Source: Granulicella mallensis
GTDB taxonomy: Bacteria > Acidobacteriota > Terriglobia > Terriglobales > Acidobacteriaceae
Direction of reading: 5' to 3'
Assembly: GCF_014203225.1 (NCBI RefSeq)
Contig: NZ_JACHIO010000013.1
Location: 124,001 to 188,000, forward strand
DNA length: 64,000 nucleotides
In this document: positions 18,510-26,180 of the stretch, in pieces
Layout of the letters: each line of letters opens with the position of its first letter
Numbering within the stretch: the first letter of the stretch is position 1
Position numbers and translations under genes: made by a program
The notes under the pieces: generated by a model
Seen by the model: the letters and a program-made list of their open reading frames with translations, nothing else
What the model was told of the DNA's origin: nothing
Database searches by the model: none

Positions 18510-19247
18510 TTGCAGATGACTTCGGCACTCTTTCTCGGATTCGTGGCGCTGATCACAATGTTCGTCGTCGCGATGATTGACCGTTACATCAATCGTCGGG
18601 CCGCAGTCCGTTTGCTGGCTGGTCTCCTCATATGGTTTCTCTACGCCGGCCTGATGGCACACTTCGGCATCCTCAAGAATTCAGAGATGCGTCCGCCGGG
18701 AATCGCTTTCGTCGTCGGTCCTGTTCTTCTGTTCCTCATCTTTTTCACTGTGCGACCGTCTGCCAGTGCACAGGCCGTACTAGCCTTTCCACTCTGGCTA
18801 ATCCTGGGCACGCAATGCTTTCGCATCGGCGTGGAGTTGTTCCTGCATCAACTCTGGATCGAGGGCCTGGTACCCAGGATGATGACCTTCGCTGGAGCAA
18901 ACATCGACATCTATATAGGACTGTCGGCACCCGTAAGCGCATGGTTGTCCACACGTGGGCGATGGGGGCTCAGATTCGCAAGTGCTTGGAACATCCTCGG
19001 GCTTCTCGCACTACTGAATGTTGTGACTCGCGCCATACTGACAGCTCCCGGACCACTCCATCTGATCCACTCAGAAGTTCCCGATCGAATGATAAGTACA
19101 TTTCCGTTTCTATTGATTCCAGGATTCTTCGTACCGCTTGCCGTCGTTCTGCATTTGCTTGCAATACGTGCTATCGGCAGTCGATTTCGCACGACGAATG
19201 GAACAAGTCCGGACGATGCGCCACGAGCCCGAGTGGGATCGCGGTAG
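18510..19247 (+). CDS. Integral membrane protein of unknown function
   Basis: A 245-residue hydrophobic protein with about seven predicted membrane segments, starting with ALFLGFVALITMFVVAMI at the N-terminus and including LLAGLLIWFLYAGLM, FVVGPVLLFLIFFTV, FPLWLILGTQCFRIGVELF and FPFLLIPGFFVPLAVVLHLLAI. No known family motif was recognised. It is the third gene in a same-strand run after the NmrA-like gene, 34 bases behind the small YciI-like gene. Confidence 0.7.
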   Translation: MQMTSALFLGFVALITMFVVAMIDRYINRRAAVRLLAGLLIWFLYAGLMAHFGILKNSEMRPPGIAFVVGPVLLFLIFFTVRPSASAQAVLAFPLWLILGTQCFRIGVELFLHQLWIEGLVPRMMTFAGANIDIYIGLSAPVSAWLSTRGRWGLRFASAWNILGLLALLNVVTRAILTAPGPLHLIHSEVPDRMISTFPFLLIPGFFVPLAVVLHLLAIRAIGSRFRTTNGTSPDDAPRARVGSR

Positions 19248-19302
19248 GCATCCGTTTGAAGGTCGAGAATCAGCTTTACAAATCTCGCTTAAGGAGCGTG
19301 CT

Positions 19303-20169
19303 ATGAAGCAAAGTCTGGCTACAACAAATCAAGAAACGGTCGACGGTGAAGGCGGCCTAAAAATATCGTTTCGCTTGTGGCATCCGGACGGCGCGGCTCA
19401 TGCGATAGTCGTCATCGTCCCTGGTTTCAACTCCCACAGCGGTTACTACGAATGGGTCGCCGAACAGTTCATTGCCGATGGTCTGGCTGTATACGCCGTG
19501 GATCTACGAGGCCGCGGGAATTCGGACGGCGAACGCTTTTATGTCGAGGCCTTTGAAGACTACGTGCGTGACGTGGAAGCGGTTATGGCGGTTGTAAAGT
19601 CGCGCGAACCGGGTCTCCCCACGTTCTTGCTCGGTCATAGTGCTGGCGGCGTTGTTGCATGCCTCTATACTCTCGATCACCAGGCCGAGCTGACCGGGCT
19701 AATCTGCGAAAGCTTTGCCCACGAGTTACCTGCTCCCGATTTTGCTCTCGCGGTTTTCAAGGGACTGAGCCATGTCGCGCCACACGCGCATATCCTGCAT
19801 CTTCCAAATGAGAGATTCTCTCGTGATCTGAAAGCCGTTGAGGCAATGGATAATGATCCACTTATTGCACATGAGACTCAGCCAACCCAAACGATGGCCG
19901 CGATGGTTCGGGCCGACGAGCGACTCAAGAGGGAGTTTTCTCAGATCACGCTACCGGTTCTGATCCTACATGGCACTCTTGATAAGAACACGAAGCCAAG
20001 CGGCAGCCAGCATTTTTACGACATGGCCGGTTCCACCGACAAAACTCTAAAACTTTACGAAGGTGGCTTTCACGATCTTCTCAACGACATCGACAAGGAG
20101 TCGGTCATCCTAGATATCAAGAGCTGGATCGATGGGCACCTTCCTGCGGTCGCTGGCGGCCAAGATTAA
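19303..20169 (+). CDS. Alpha/beta hydrolase, monoacylglycerol-lipase-like
   Basis: A 288-residue alpha/beta hydrolase. The family's oxyanion region is IVVIVPGFNSHSGYYEW, followed by VYAVDLRGRGNSDGERFYV. The nucleophile elbow is LLGHSAGGVVA. The late Asp and His lie in VLILHGTLDKNTKP and EGGFHDLLND. The pattern is that of bacterial monoglyceride lipases and lysophospholipases. ATG 19303 was chosen because AAGGAG lies 7 bases upstream; the open frame starts earlier, inside the previous gene. Confidence 0.88.
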   Translation: MKQSLATTNQETVDGEGGLKISFRLWHPDGAAHAIVVIVPGFNSHSGYYEWVAEQFIADGLAVYAVDLRGRGNSDGERFYVEAFEDYVRDVEAVMAVVKSREPGLPTFLLGHSAGGVVACLYTLDHQAELTGLICESFAHELPAPDFALAVFKGLSHVAPHAHILHLPNERFSRDLKAVEAMDNDPLIAHETQPTQTMAAMVRADERLKREFSQITLPVLILHGTLDKNTKPSGSQHFYDMAGSTDKTLKLYEGGFHDLLNDIDKESVILDIKSWIDGHLPAVAGGQD

Positions 20170-20186
20170 ACAGTCAGGGCGTGAAC

Positions 20187-20858
20187 ATGAGAACCCGGAG
20201 AGATTTCGTCATTGCTGCGATCGGGACTGCGGCGTCATTGAGCAGCGGTCCCGGTCGAAGTTTGGTTCTGTCGAAGGAGACCTATTCCGATCTTCTGACC
20301 GCAAAAACGAAAGGCCAACAAATGCGTGACCAAGCGGAAGACCCAAGAATCACAAGAGCGCGACTTTCCGGCCCTGAACAAGTGACCAGAAATGCGACGG
20401 TCGCCGAACTGGGAGCCGATGGGACACTAACGGTCTTGGCCAAAGGTACCAACGAATGGGTTTGTGTGCCTGGCAACGAGAATAAAATCGGCGAACCGCC
20501 AATGTGCATGAACCCAATGGGCATGCTATGGATGATGGATGCCATGCAGGGCAAACCTACGCCGACGAATAAATCTCCAGGCATGATTTACATGCTTTGC
20601 GGAGCGACGCAGAGGAGTAACACCGACCCGTCCGATAAGACGAGTCCCGCTATACCAATCGGACCCCACTGGATGATTACGTGGCCCTTTGATGCAAAGG
20701 AGTACGGGCTTCCAACTACGGTTCGCGATAACGGCGCCTGGGTAATGTTTGCAGGCACTCCCTTTGCTTACCTGCATGTTTGCGGAACCCCTTGGGATGG
20801 CAAAGAATACCGCGAAGGGGACGAAGCTGTATGGACCATGCGCTACACTCGGCCATAG
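20187..20858 (+). CDS. Secreted protein of unknown function, Tat-like signal
   Basis: The protein is about 223 residues and starts with MRTRRDFVIAAIGTAASLSSG, a twin-arginine signal-like N-terminus. The mature part is rich in Met, Pro and Gly (PPMCMNPMGMLWMMDAMQGKP) and has several conserved-looking segments (NEWVCVPGN, GPHWMITWPFDAKEYGLP, GTPFAYLHVCGTPWDG). No family was recognised. It follows the hydrolase by 17 bases. A GTG six bases upstream (20181) is an alternative start. Confidence 0.65.
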   Translation: MRTRRDFVIAAIGTAASLSSGPGRSLVLSKETYSDLLTAKTKGQQMRDQAEDPRITRARLSGPEQVTRNATVAELGADGTLTVLAKGTNEWVCVPGNENKIGEPPMCMNPMGMLWMMDAMQGKPTPTNKSPGMIYMLCGATQRSNTDPSDKTSPAIPIGPHWMITWPFDAKEYGLPTTVRDNGAWVMFAGTPFAYLHVCGTPWDGKEYREGDEAVWTMRYTRP

Positions 20859-21372
20859 ATGACGAAGCGAGCAAACGAGCGCAGAACCCATAAGTCTCCA
20901 CATATCGACTTGACTGAATTCATGTTTGCCAACGGGCCACGCTGGATCGGAAACGGACCGGTCAAATGACGACAATAGGCCAATGCACTCATTGAGCACT
21001 CGTTAAGCGGTGTGGACGGGATCACTACCGACAAAACGCTCTTGTGTTGAGTTGGGCGCGCCGCAGGCAGTAAAAGGGAAGGTGCAGAAAGAGGGACCTC
21101 CTCTTGGACCTTCCCCCTCTCAAAGACAATAAACACCGCCCATCGGGACCCACTCAGGCTAGATGGCAAAAGGAGGTAGGTCTCAAGAAGCAGTGCCGGA
21201 TTTAAGCAAATCTGAGTGGAAGCGGCAATACCTCCGACATCTAGCTCGGTAGAGTCGCCTTAAACGACAGACCCGCGATGGATCTTCGCTTCTGACAGAC
21301 CACCGCAAAGTCGACTCACGAAGAACGGGACGGACTCTGAATTTCCGCTCCGTCATCGGAGGGAGAACTGCT
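20859..21372. other. Intergenic stretch with a long imperfect hairpin
   Basis: No convincing gene was seen on either strand. At 21077-21114 there is a nested inverted repeat: an outer stem GGAAGGT/ACCTTCC and an inner stem AAGAGG/CCTCTT around GACCT. It has no T-run afterwards, so it is not a clear terminator. It lies about 260 bases before the sigma factor gene and could be an RNA structure or a small repeat. Confidence 0.4.
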
Positions 21373-22023
21373 ATGGACACATTGGCGCATCGCAGCGAGG
21401 ATTCGAAGTCGATTAGGTTGGACGATCCAGACGAGGAACTGATTGCGTTGGCTAAACAAGGCGTCGATTCCGCGTTCTCGGAACTGTGCCGCAGACACCA
21501 GACGATGACGTATCGAGTCGTGCGGCGGATTCTCAAGAATGATGAAGACGCCGAGGACGCGCTGCAGGAGTCGTTCGTTCGCGTCTATCTCCATATCGCC
21601 AGCTTCGACGGTAGGTCGAAGTTTTCGACCTGGCTAACGAGGATCGCGATTAATACCGCACTGATGGCGATTCGGAAGCGCAATCGAATGCCTGCTTACT
21701 CAACGGATGAGCTGACCGAGGGAGAAGTCCACCGCTATCACCCTCTCTGGAGCCTTCCATTGAGCCCAGAGGTGGCGCTTCAAAGAAGTGAGACCTCAGA
21801 ACTCTTACGGCTCGCCATCCGTCGTCTGCCGGCCAACCTGCGCAAAGTTACCGAAATTCGCCATGCGGAGGATCATTCGGTGGCCGAGATCGCAGGGATT
21901 ACGGGACTCTCCATTGCAGCGACCAAATCCCGGCTTTTGCGAGCGCGGGTCAAACTCTCCGAGAAAATGCGGCCTATCAACCATGAAAAGCGGTCCGACT
22001 CGCGGCTGAAGGTTGCCGTGTAG
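21373..22023 (+). CDS. ECF-type RNA polymerase sigma factor
   Basis: A 216-residue sigma-70 family protein with region 2 (LIALAKQGVDSAFSELCRRHQTMTYRVVRRILKN, then DAEDALQESFVRVYLHIASFDGRSKFSTWLTRIAINTAL) and region 4 (RRLPANLRKVTEIRHAEDHSVAEIAGITGLSIAATKSRLLRARVKL). No anti-sigma factor gene is next to it; its 3' end faces the F420-reductase-like gene. GGAGGGA lies 8 bases before the ATG. Target promoters are unknown. Confidence 0.92.
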   Translation: MDTLAHRSEDSKSIRLDDPDEELIALAKQGVDSAFSELCRRHQTMTYRVVRRILKNDEDAEDALQESFVRVYLHIASFDGRSKFSTWLTRIAINTALMAIRKRNRMPAYSTDELTEGEVHRYHPLWSLPLSPEVALQRSETSELLRLAIRRLPANLRKVTEIRHAEDHSVAEIAGITGLSIAATKSRLLRARVKLSEKMRPINHEKRSDSRLKVAV

Positions 22024-22050
22024 CCGGGCAGCGGGCAGCAAAAGAATTTC

Positions 22051-22641
22051 CTACGTCATCACAGCGAAGTCTGGTCCAACCAGCGGGCCGCCGGCTTGCT
22101 GCACAAGACCTCCGACCTGGAGAGTTCCCAGATCGACGATGGCGAAACCCGCCGGGGACAGCAAACTGCGAAACTGCTTCTTCGCGAGATGGTCATTTCC
22201 CGACATAAATACGACTCGCCGGCCACCAGGCACAGTCGCTCCTGACTCGAAGTTCTCCACCACCAAGGTATTGAGCGCTTTCACTAACTTTGCTCCGGGT
22301 GCCAGCTCCGAGACAATGTCGCTTGAGGCGCGGCCATGCAGATTCTCCAACCCTCCGACAATGTAGGGATTGGTCGCATCAATCAGGATGCGGTTGTCCC
22401 ATGGCGGAAGACCTGACAGCGCCTCTCTAATTCGAGCCCACGGCACCGCCAAGAGGACAACGTTGTTGGAGGCAGCCTCGGCAGCGGTGACAGCCCGCGC
22501 ACGCGAACCGAGTTCACTCAACTGCCTCGCAAGGGTGTCCGGGCCGCGGCTATTGCTGAGCTCAACCTCGTGCCCCGAAGCCAACAGGTAACGGGCAAAT
22601 GCCATCGCTACCGATCCTGCACCAATCATTCCAATTGTCAT
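22051..22641 (-). CDS. NADP/F420-dependent reductase-like Rossmann protein
   Basis: A 196-residue protein of the NADPH-dependent F420 reductase / ProC-like family. It begins MTIGMIGAGSVAMAFARYLLASGHEVELSNSRGP, which holds the dinucleotide-binding motif. Further segments typical of the family are VVLLAVPWARI, RILIDATNPY and KALNTLVVENF. Whether it uses F420 or another acceptor is not decided by sequence. ATG 22641 has GAAGGAGA upstream. A small HTH gene lies 70 bases upstream on the same strand and may regulate it. Confidence 0.85.
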   Translation of the reverse strand: MTIGMIGAGSVAMAFARYLLASGHEVELSNSRGPDTLARQLSELGSRARAVTAAEAASNNVVLLAVPWARIREALSGLPPWDNRILIDATNPYIVGGLENLHGRASSDIVSELAPGAKLVKALNTLVVENFESGATVPGGRRVVFMSGNDHLAKKQFRSLLSPAGFAIVDLGTLQVGGLVQQAGGPLVGPDFAVMT

Positions 22642-22711
22642 TGGTAGTTCTCCTTCTGATGAGGTCTGTACAAGTGTTGATCGGAAACGCAGCCTGGATT
22701 TGACCCAAGGT

Positions 22712-23026
22712 TCAACACGGAAGCCCGGAGATACAAGTATGTTCGGCAACTGCGATTTGGAGTGAGTCTTGGGATGGCGGTGCATCGCCAGCGAGATTCG
22801 AAAGTTTGGAAGGATAGGCCCGCCATGTCGAAGGGCGGCCCGTCAGCAAGCGATACTGGCAATCTTTCGTCACAGAGATGAGGTCGGCCCTCGCGAGTTC
22901 GCGAACATGGTGCGATGTGGTCGCGGCGGTCACAGAAAGTTGACCCGAGATGCTGCCGACGATCATTGGACCGTCCCGATAAATCAGCTGAGGAAATGCC
23001 CGAGCACGATACCCGCGACTGCCCAA
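22712..23026 (-). CDS. ArsR-like helix-turn-helix regulator, possibly truncated
   Basis: About 104 residues, read from TTG at 23026 because no ATG is available in this frame. The segment MIVGSISGQLSVTAATTSHHVRELARADLISVTKDCQYRLL is a clear winged-helix ArsR-type DNA-binding region. The usual N-terminal helix before it is short, and the frame is closed by a TAG just upstream. The neighbouring frame reads MKSATIALSIW, so a frameshift may have cut the start. It could be a functional short regulator of the downstream reductase or a decaying gene. Confidence 0.5.
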   Translation of the reverse strand: MGSRGYRARAFPQLIYRDGPMIVGSISGQLSVTAATTSHHVRELARADLISVTKDCQYRLLTGRPSTWRAYPSKLSNLAGDAPPSQDSLQIAVAEHTCISGLPC

Positions 23027-23165
23027 ATGCTAAGTGCAATCGTGGCGGACTTCATCGAAGCAGTTCATATAATTCGTCGGCGTTAGGCAATCATACTTTG
23101 GCAGGTCCCATTCATTTGGGGCCTGTTCTTGTTTCCGCCCGAGGTCTTCAATGAAGCTTGAGGTT

Positions 23166-23197
23166 CCTCGAAAGTCATCTTTTCGGCAAGTTCGAGG
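23166..23197 (+). repeat. Dispersed hairpin element, copy 1
   Basis: A 32-base element with arms CCTCGAA and TTCGAGG around a centre containing AGTCATCTTTTCGGCAAG. It shares its layout with copies at 23483, 23888 and 24468. The arms pair perfectly and differ from copy 3 by a compensated base change, so base pairing appears to be maintained. Confidence 0.6.
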
Positions 23198-23482
23198 CCT
23201 TAGGCGGACGTCTCAGATTCCATTCCTGAATGTTGAGCCAGCACCGAAACCCAGATGACGAAGGCGCTTCCTAAGGTAGATCGCACGCCGTTCCCCACGC
23301 TTTCTGTCAATCAAATTGACAACGTTCGAAGGTGTCATCAGGCTCTTTTCAATGGCGCGAGGACTTAACCCTCAGATCAAAGGGATCAAGCGCAACGCAA
23401 CACTGGCTACCAAATTCCGAGTATCCCGGTACCGAAGCGAAATCATTTCCAGTACCCGAGGCTTTTGTTGATCCGCGATGAT

Positions 23483-23506
23483 TGCCGAAAAGTCGTCTTT
23501 TCGGCA
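23483..23506 (+). repeat. Dispersed hairpin element, copy 2
   Basis: A perfect 10-base stem, TGCCGAAAAG/CTTTTCGGCA, with the loop TCGT. The central part GAAAAGTCGTCTTTTCGGCAA aligns with the centres of the other copies, but this copy uses a different pairing, close to a classic terminator hairpin without a T-run. Confidence 0.55.
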
Positions 23507-23577
23507 AATGTCAGAGCCCGTGAACGTCAGTTGCCGATAATGCTGTCTTCAAGGTTCTTCGCCTTGACGCGTGCAGG

Positions 23578-23823
23578 TCAACTCTCGCGAGAATTGTCCG
23601 GCCTGCCCCGTTTCACGACTGGCCGCTCTGCTTCCACGCAGCGGTCGGAGACTTCCACCGGGTTGGCCATCTTACCTGCGGCCGCACGAGAAAAGGTTCG
23701 CCACAGCCGGTTCACGTCCACCGGCTTTCCAGCCCGAACTTCACGCTCGACCGCAACGTGCATTGCCGAGAGTAGTTCGTCGCGTAATTCATGAAAAAGC
23801 TTGCTTATATAAATTGAAGGCAC
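23578..23823 (-). CDS. Small hypothetical protein
   Basis: An 81-residue frame from GTG 23823: ISKLFHELRDELLSAMHVAVEREVRAGKPVDVNRLWR, then a basic C-terminus (ERPVVKRGRPDNSRES). The composition is protein-like: amphipathic helices and a charged tail. The family is not recognised and no good ribosome-binding site is visible. It sits among hairpin repeats and may be a mobile-element remnant. Confidence 0.35.
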   Translation of the reverse strand: MPSIYISKLFHELRDELLSAMHVAVEREVRAGKPVDVNRLWRTFSRAAAGKMANPVEVSDRCVEAERPVVKRGRPDNSRES

Positions 23824-23887
23824 TGGTATCCAAGGCTAACAGCCTATCCAAGTGGTCCATCGCCAGGGGACTGACGAAGCATCGGTT

Positions 23888-23919
23888 CCCCGAAAGTCAC
23901 CATTTCTGCAACTTCGGGG
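23888..23919 (+). repeat. Dispersed hairpin element, copy 3
   Basis: A 32-base element with perfect arms CCCCGAA and TTCGGGG around AGTCACCATTTCTGCAAC. Its length is identical to copy 1. The third arm base is C here and T there, and the partner is G here and A there, so pairing is kept by a double change. Confidence 0.6.
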
Positions 23920-23991
23920 TTTCTGATGTCCAGATCGGTCCGGAGTTGCCGCAACGGCCGTTTCCAGGGAGCGTTTCAACGACTGTAGGGA

Positions 23992-24414
23992 TTACGGCTC
24001 AATCAACATCTGGGGTGCGTTGATCAACACGTGCGTCGAACTTATTCGAAGTGCCCGGGGCAGGCTCTTCTTTTCATTTTGCCTCCTGTAGTCCAACTCC
24101 ACGATACACACTCTTGTGGGTGCATCAACATTCGCATGCCAGCCTCGGACATAGGTGAGGGCGCTAGAACGCAGGAAGTCCCGCCCTTTCACAACGGCGA
24201 TCTCACTCGGCCTTCCATCACTTAAGAAGCTCACCTTCAGGAAGACTGGACCTTCAACGTGAGCCGCAAGAGCAATTGGCGGATACAGTGGTTCCGCTGC
24301 CTCTGTGAAGGTCATTGAACTGCATACCTTCTCCTGAGCCGTTGCAAATAGCGATGTGATGCTAAGGATGAGAACCAGCATTCCTGAAAGTGGTAAGAAC
24401 AATCGCAGCTTCAT
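23992..24414 (-). CDS. Secreted TonB C-terminal-domain-like protein
   Basis: A 140-residue protein with an N-terminal signal peptide (LRLFLPLSGMLVLILSITSLFATAQ). The mature part resembles the TonB C-terminal fold: EPLYPPIALAAHVEGPVFLKVSFLSDGRPSEIAVVKGRDFLRSSALTYVRGW. This matches the P-x-Y-P-x-x-A...G-x-V...V...G pattern of energy-transducer TonB domains. There is no long proline-rich spacer, so it is a minimal, probably periplasmic version, as is common in acidobacteria. Its partner receptor is not adjacent. Confidence 0.75.
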   Translation of the reverse strand: MKLRLFLPLSGMLVLILSITSLFATAQEKVCSSMTFTEAAEPLYPPIALAAHVEGPVFLKVSFLSDGRPSEIAVVKGRDFLRSSALTYVRGWHANVDAPTRVCIVELDYRRQNEKKSLPRALRISSTHVLINAPQMLIEP

Positions 24415-24467
24415 CGCTCACCTCGCACAGAATGAACGGAGTATAAATCGATTTCCCTGAGGCTACT

Positions 24468-24521
24468 CCTCGAAAGTCAGCTTTTGAGCAACTTCGCAAA
24501 AAACAGGTCCGACTTTCGGGG
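24468..24521 (+). repeat. Dispersed hairpin element, copy 4 plus inverted half copy
   Basis: CCTCGAAAGTCAGCTTTTGAGCAACTTCG at 24468 repeats the element, but the outer stem is broken to four pairs (CGAA/TTCG). At 24511-24521, GACTTTCGGGG is the reverse complement of the left arm, so an inverted half copy follows immediately. Confidence 0.5.
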
Positions 24522-24618
24522 AAGCGTTTCGTATTCCTGCGGAGAGATAAACTGTTGAGTCACAAGACACCTTCCAAACGCTAGTTTAGCGTGACAGATC
24601 GACGGTCACGTTTACTCA

Positions 24619-24781
24619 AAGGGGGAGGACGTTTCCTCTCTGCTCCAGCCGGCGATGGAGCTGCCGTCTTCCGGCACCCTCCTCTGCGGGCCTTTCCCGC
24701 CCGGAACGCCCACCCCAAGAACAACTACAAAAGCACTTTCTGCGCTTCGCGCTGAAGCAAGGTGACCAAGCCTGCTGAGGG
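24619..24781 (+). repeat. GC-rich non-coding leader, diverged copy B
   Basis: This is the second copy of the GC-rich leader found at 12636-12782. Shared blocks are GGGAGGACGTTTC, CTCCAGCCG, GTCTTCCGGCACCC, GCGGGCC...CCCGCCCGGAACGCC and ACCAAGCCT, in the same order. No ardC or parB gene follows here, so this may be what is left of a second, deleted module. The flanking bases from 24415 to 25078 hold no other supported gene. Confidence 0.5.
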
Positions 24782-25078
24782 ATGAGTGTACCGGAACATC
24801 CGTTACACTTTGGACCGAGGACATCCGTTACAAGTCCCTTGCGGAGTTGAGGGCTTAAATTGAGGTTGTGGCTGGTCTTTGCCATTGCTCCTAAAGACCT
24901 AACCCGCCGTCGAGGCCGTGGTAATGTGGGAATCCTGAAGGGATTTCCAAAGAGTGTGGGAAGGGTGGAAAGCCGGCTTCATGGCTTTCCATGCTTTCCA
25001 TACTCTGTCATTTCCATGGCCTGCCTTGTGAAGTTGCCGAAATCTTCGTTTCGCAGTCGTTCTTTGCTAACCTTGCGA

Positions 25079-25789
25079 ATGCCTGTTTTTGAAGCAGCTG
25101 TACCTTTGAGTAAGGCTCAGAAGCGACGGCGTTGGATCGCAGCAAGCGTTATCGTCGGAGCAAGCATCGGATTCGCGATATGGGCGGCGATAGACTGTGC
25201 CCATATAGATTTCGGCTACGCTGCTTCATACAGCTTCGCAATGGTCTTCTTGCTCGGCTGTTTCTTTGCGGTTACCGGCACCGTGCTCATGATCTACTGG
25301 CGCACCCGTTCCACCGGAGTTGCTCTCCTTGGCTCTGGCATAGCCATGTATTTGATCTTCCTGGGATGTATCGGATTTCTCAAGAAGTTTGATAAGGTCA
25401 CGTGGCAGCATGAACCGCCCGCGCAACATTTCGGGCCCGACCAGCAGGCGTCACTGGTTATCTACTATCGCCCTGGCACCACCGATCAGCAAATTGAAGA
25501 CTTCGTCGAACACAAACTGGAAAGTTATCCTTCCAAGGTGCACGACGGTACGGACTTTCCCGATTTTGTGACCGAATATCTCGGGCTTCTCCCGTCTCAG
25601 GCCAATGGTTTCAGTGGCAGCGCGCTGACCTTGAAGGCCGGCGCTCATGGGGCTGCCGTCGATTCTTTCGTCGCCATGGTGCAATTTGATCCGCGCGTCG
25701 CGCGGGTCTTCCGCGACATCGCGCCCGATGACATCCACTTGCCAAAGGGCGAGCGGGCTCCTATGCGTCCGAGTCAGCAGCTCCGCTAA
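25079..25789 (+). CDS. Membrane protein of unknown function
   Basis: The protein is about 236 residues. Three membrane segments lie in the first half (WIAASVIVGASIGFAIWAAI, YSFAMVFLLGCFFAVTGTVLMIY and GVALLGSGIAMYLIFLGCIGFL). A soluble domain of about 130 residues follows (ASLVIYYRPGTTDQQIEDFVEHKLE..., with RVARVFRDIAPDDIHLP near the end). The soluble part resembles small alpha/beta domains such as permuted papain-inhibitor-like or FtsX-extracellular-like repeats, but no family can be named with confidence. The frame is open from 24860; ATG 25079 gives the sensible N-terminus. Confidence 0.6.
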   Translation: MPVFEAAVPLSKAQKRRRWIAASVIVGASIGFAIWAAIDCAHIDFGYAASYSFAMVFLLGCFFAVTGTVLMIYWRTRSTGVALLGSGIAMYLIFLGCIGFLKKFDKVTWQHEPPAQHFGPDQQASLVIYYRPGTTDQQIEDFVEHKLESYPSKVHDGTDFPDFVTEYLGLLPSQANGFSGSALTLKAGAHGAAVDSFVAMVQFDPRVARVFRDIAPDDIHLPKGERAPMRPSQQLR

Positions 25790-25952
25790 AAGCGACGCCG
25801 GAGCCTCTTTGATGAGCCCTAAGAGACGCGCTTCTGTCTACGACGCCTCCAACGCCTGCAAAGTCCCGGTTTTCGGCAACTTCGGTCTATACGGAGGGTG
25901 AAAAGCCAATTTTGGCTTTTTCCCACCCGTCGTTTCCGATCTCAGCCTAAGG

Positions 25953-26171
25953 CTAAGGCAGCGCTCTCACGGGTCTGAATCTCAACTCCGTCACGTCCAG
26001 CTCGCCGGGTTCGATCTCTCGAAAGTAAACCCTGAAAATCTCCTCATCCATCTCCTCGAAGCCGAGATCTTCGAAGGGGAAGACCTGGCTGATGAACGTT
26101 GCGCTCCTCAACAGCGCGCTCGATTTCACGGTTACACAACTCCTGGCTACGACAGCATCGCGACTTCGCAC
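25953..26171 (-). pseudogene. Fragment of an IS481-like transposase C-terminus
   Basis: The 72-residue frame contains ALLRSATFISQVFPFEDLG, then FEEMDEEIFRVYFREIEPGELD. This resembles the beta-rich tail after the catalytic core of IS481-type transposases (a strand, G/E-x-x-DDE-x-W-x-V-x-F, then LG-x-xD). No catalytic DDE part is present, so only a 3' fragment seems to remain next to fabF. The identification is from pattern memory. Confidence 0.5.
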
Positions 26172-26180
26172 GGAGCGCTC

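Larger units (their letters stand above)
23027..23577. other. Non-coding stretch with hairpin repeats
   Basis: No gene could be supported on either strand. The stretch holds two copies of the dispersed hairpin element described separately, and otherwise looks like decayed DNA. Confidence 0.4.

Noticed and set aside
22769..23086. Plus-strand frame opposite the ArsR-like gene
   Set aside because: It is the complement of a recognisable winged-helix frame.
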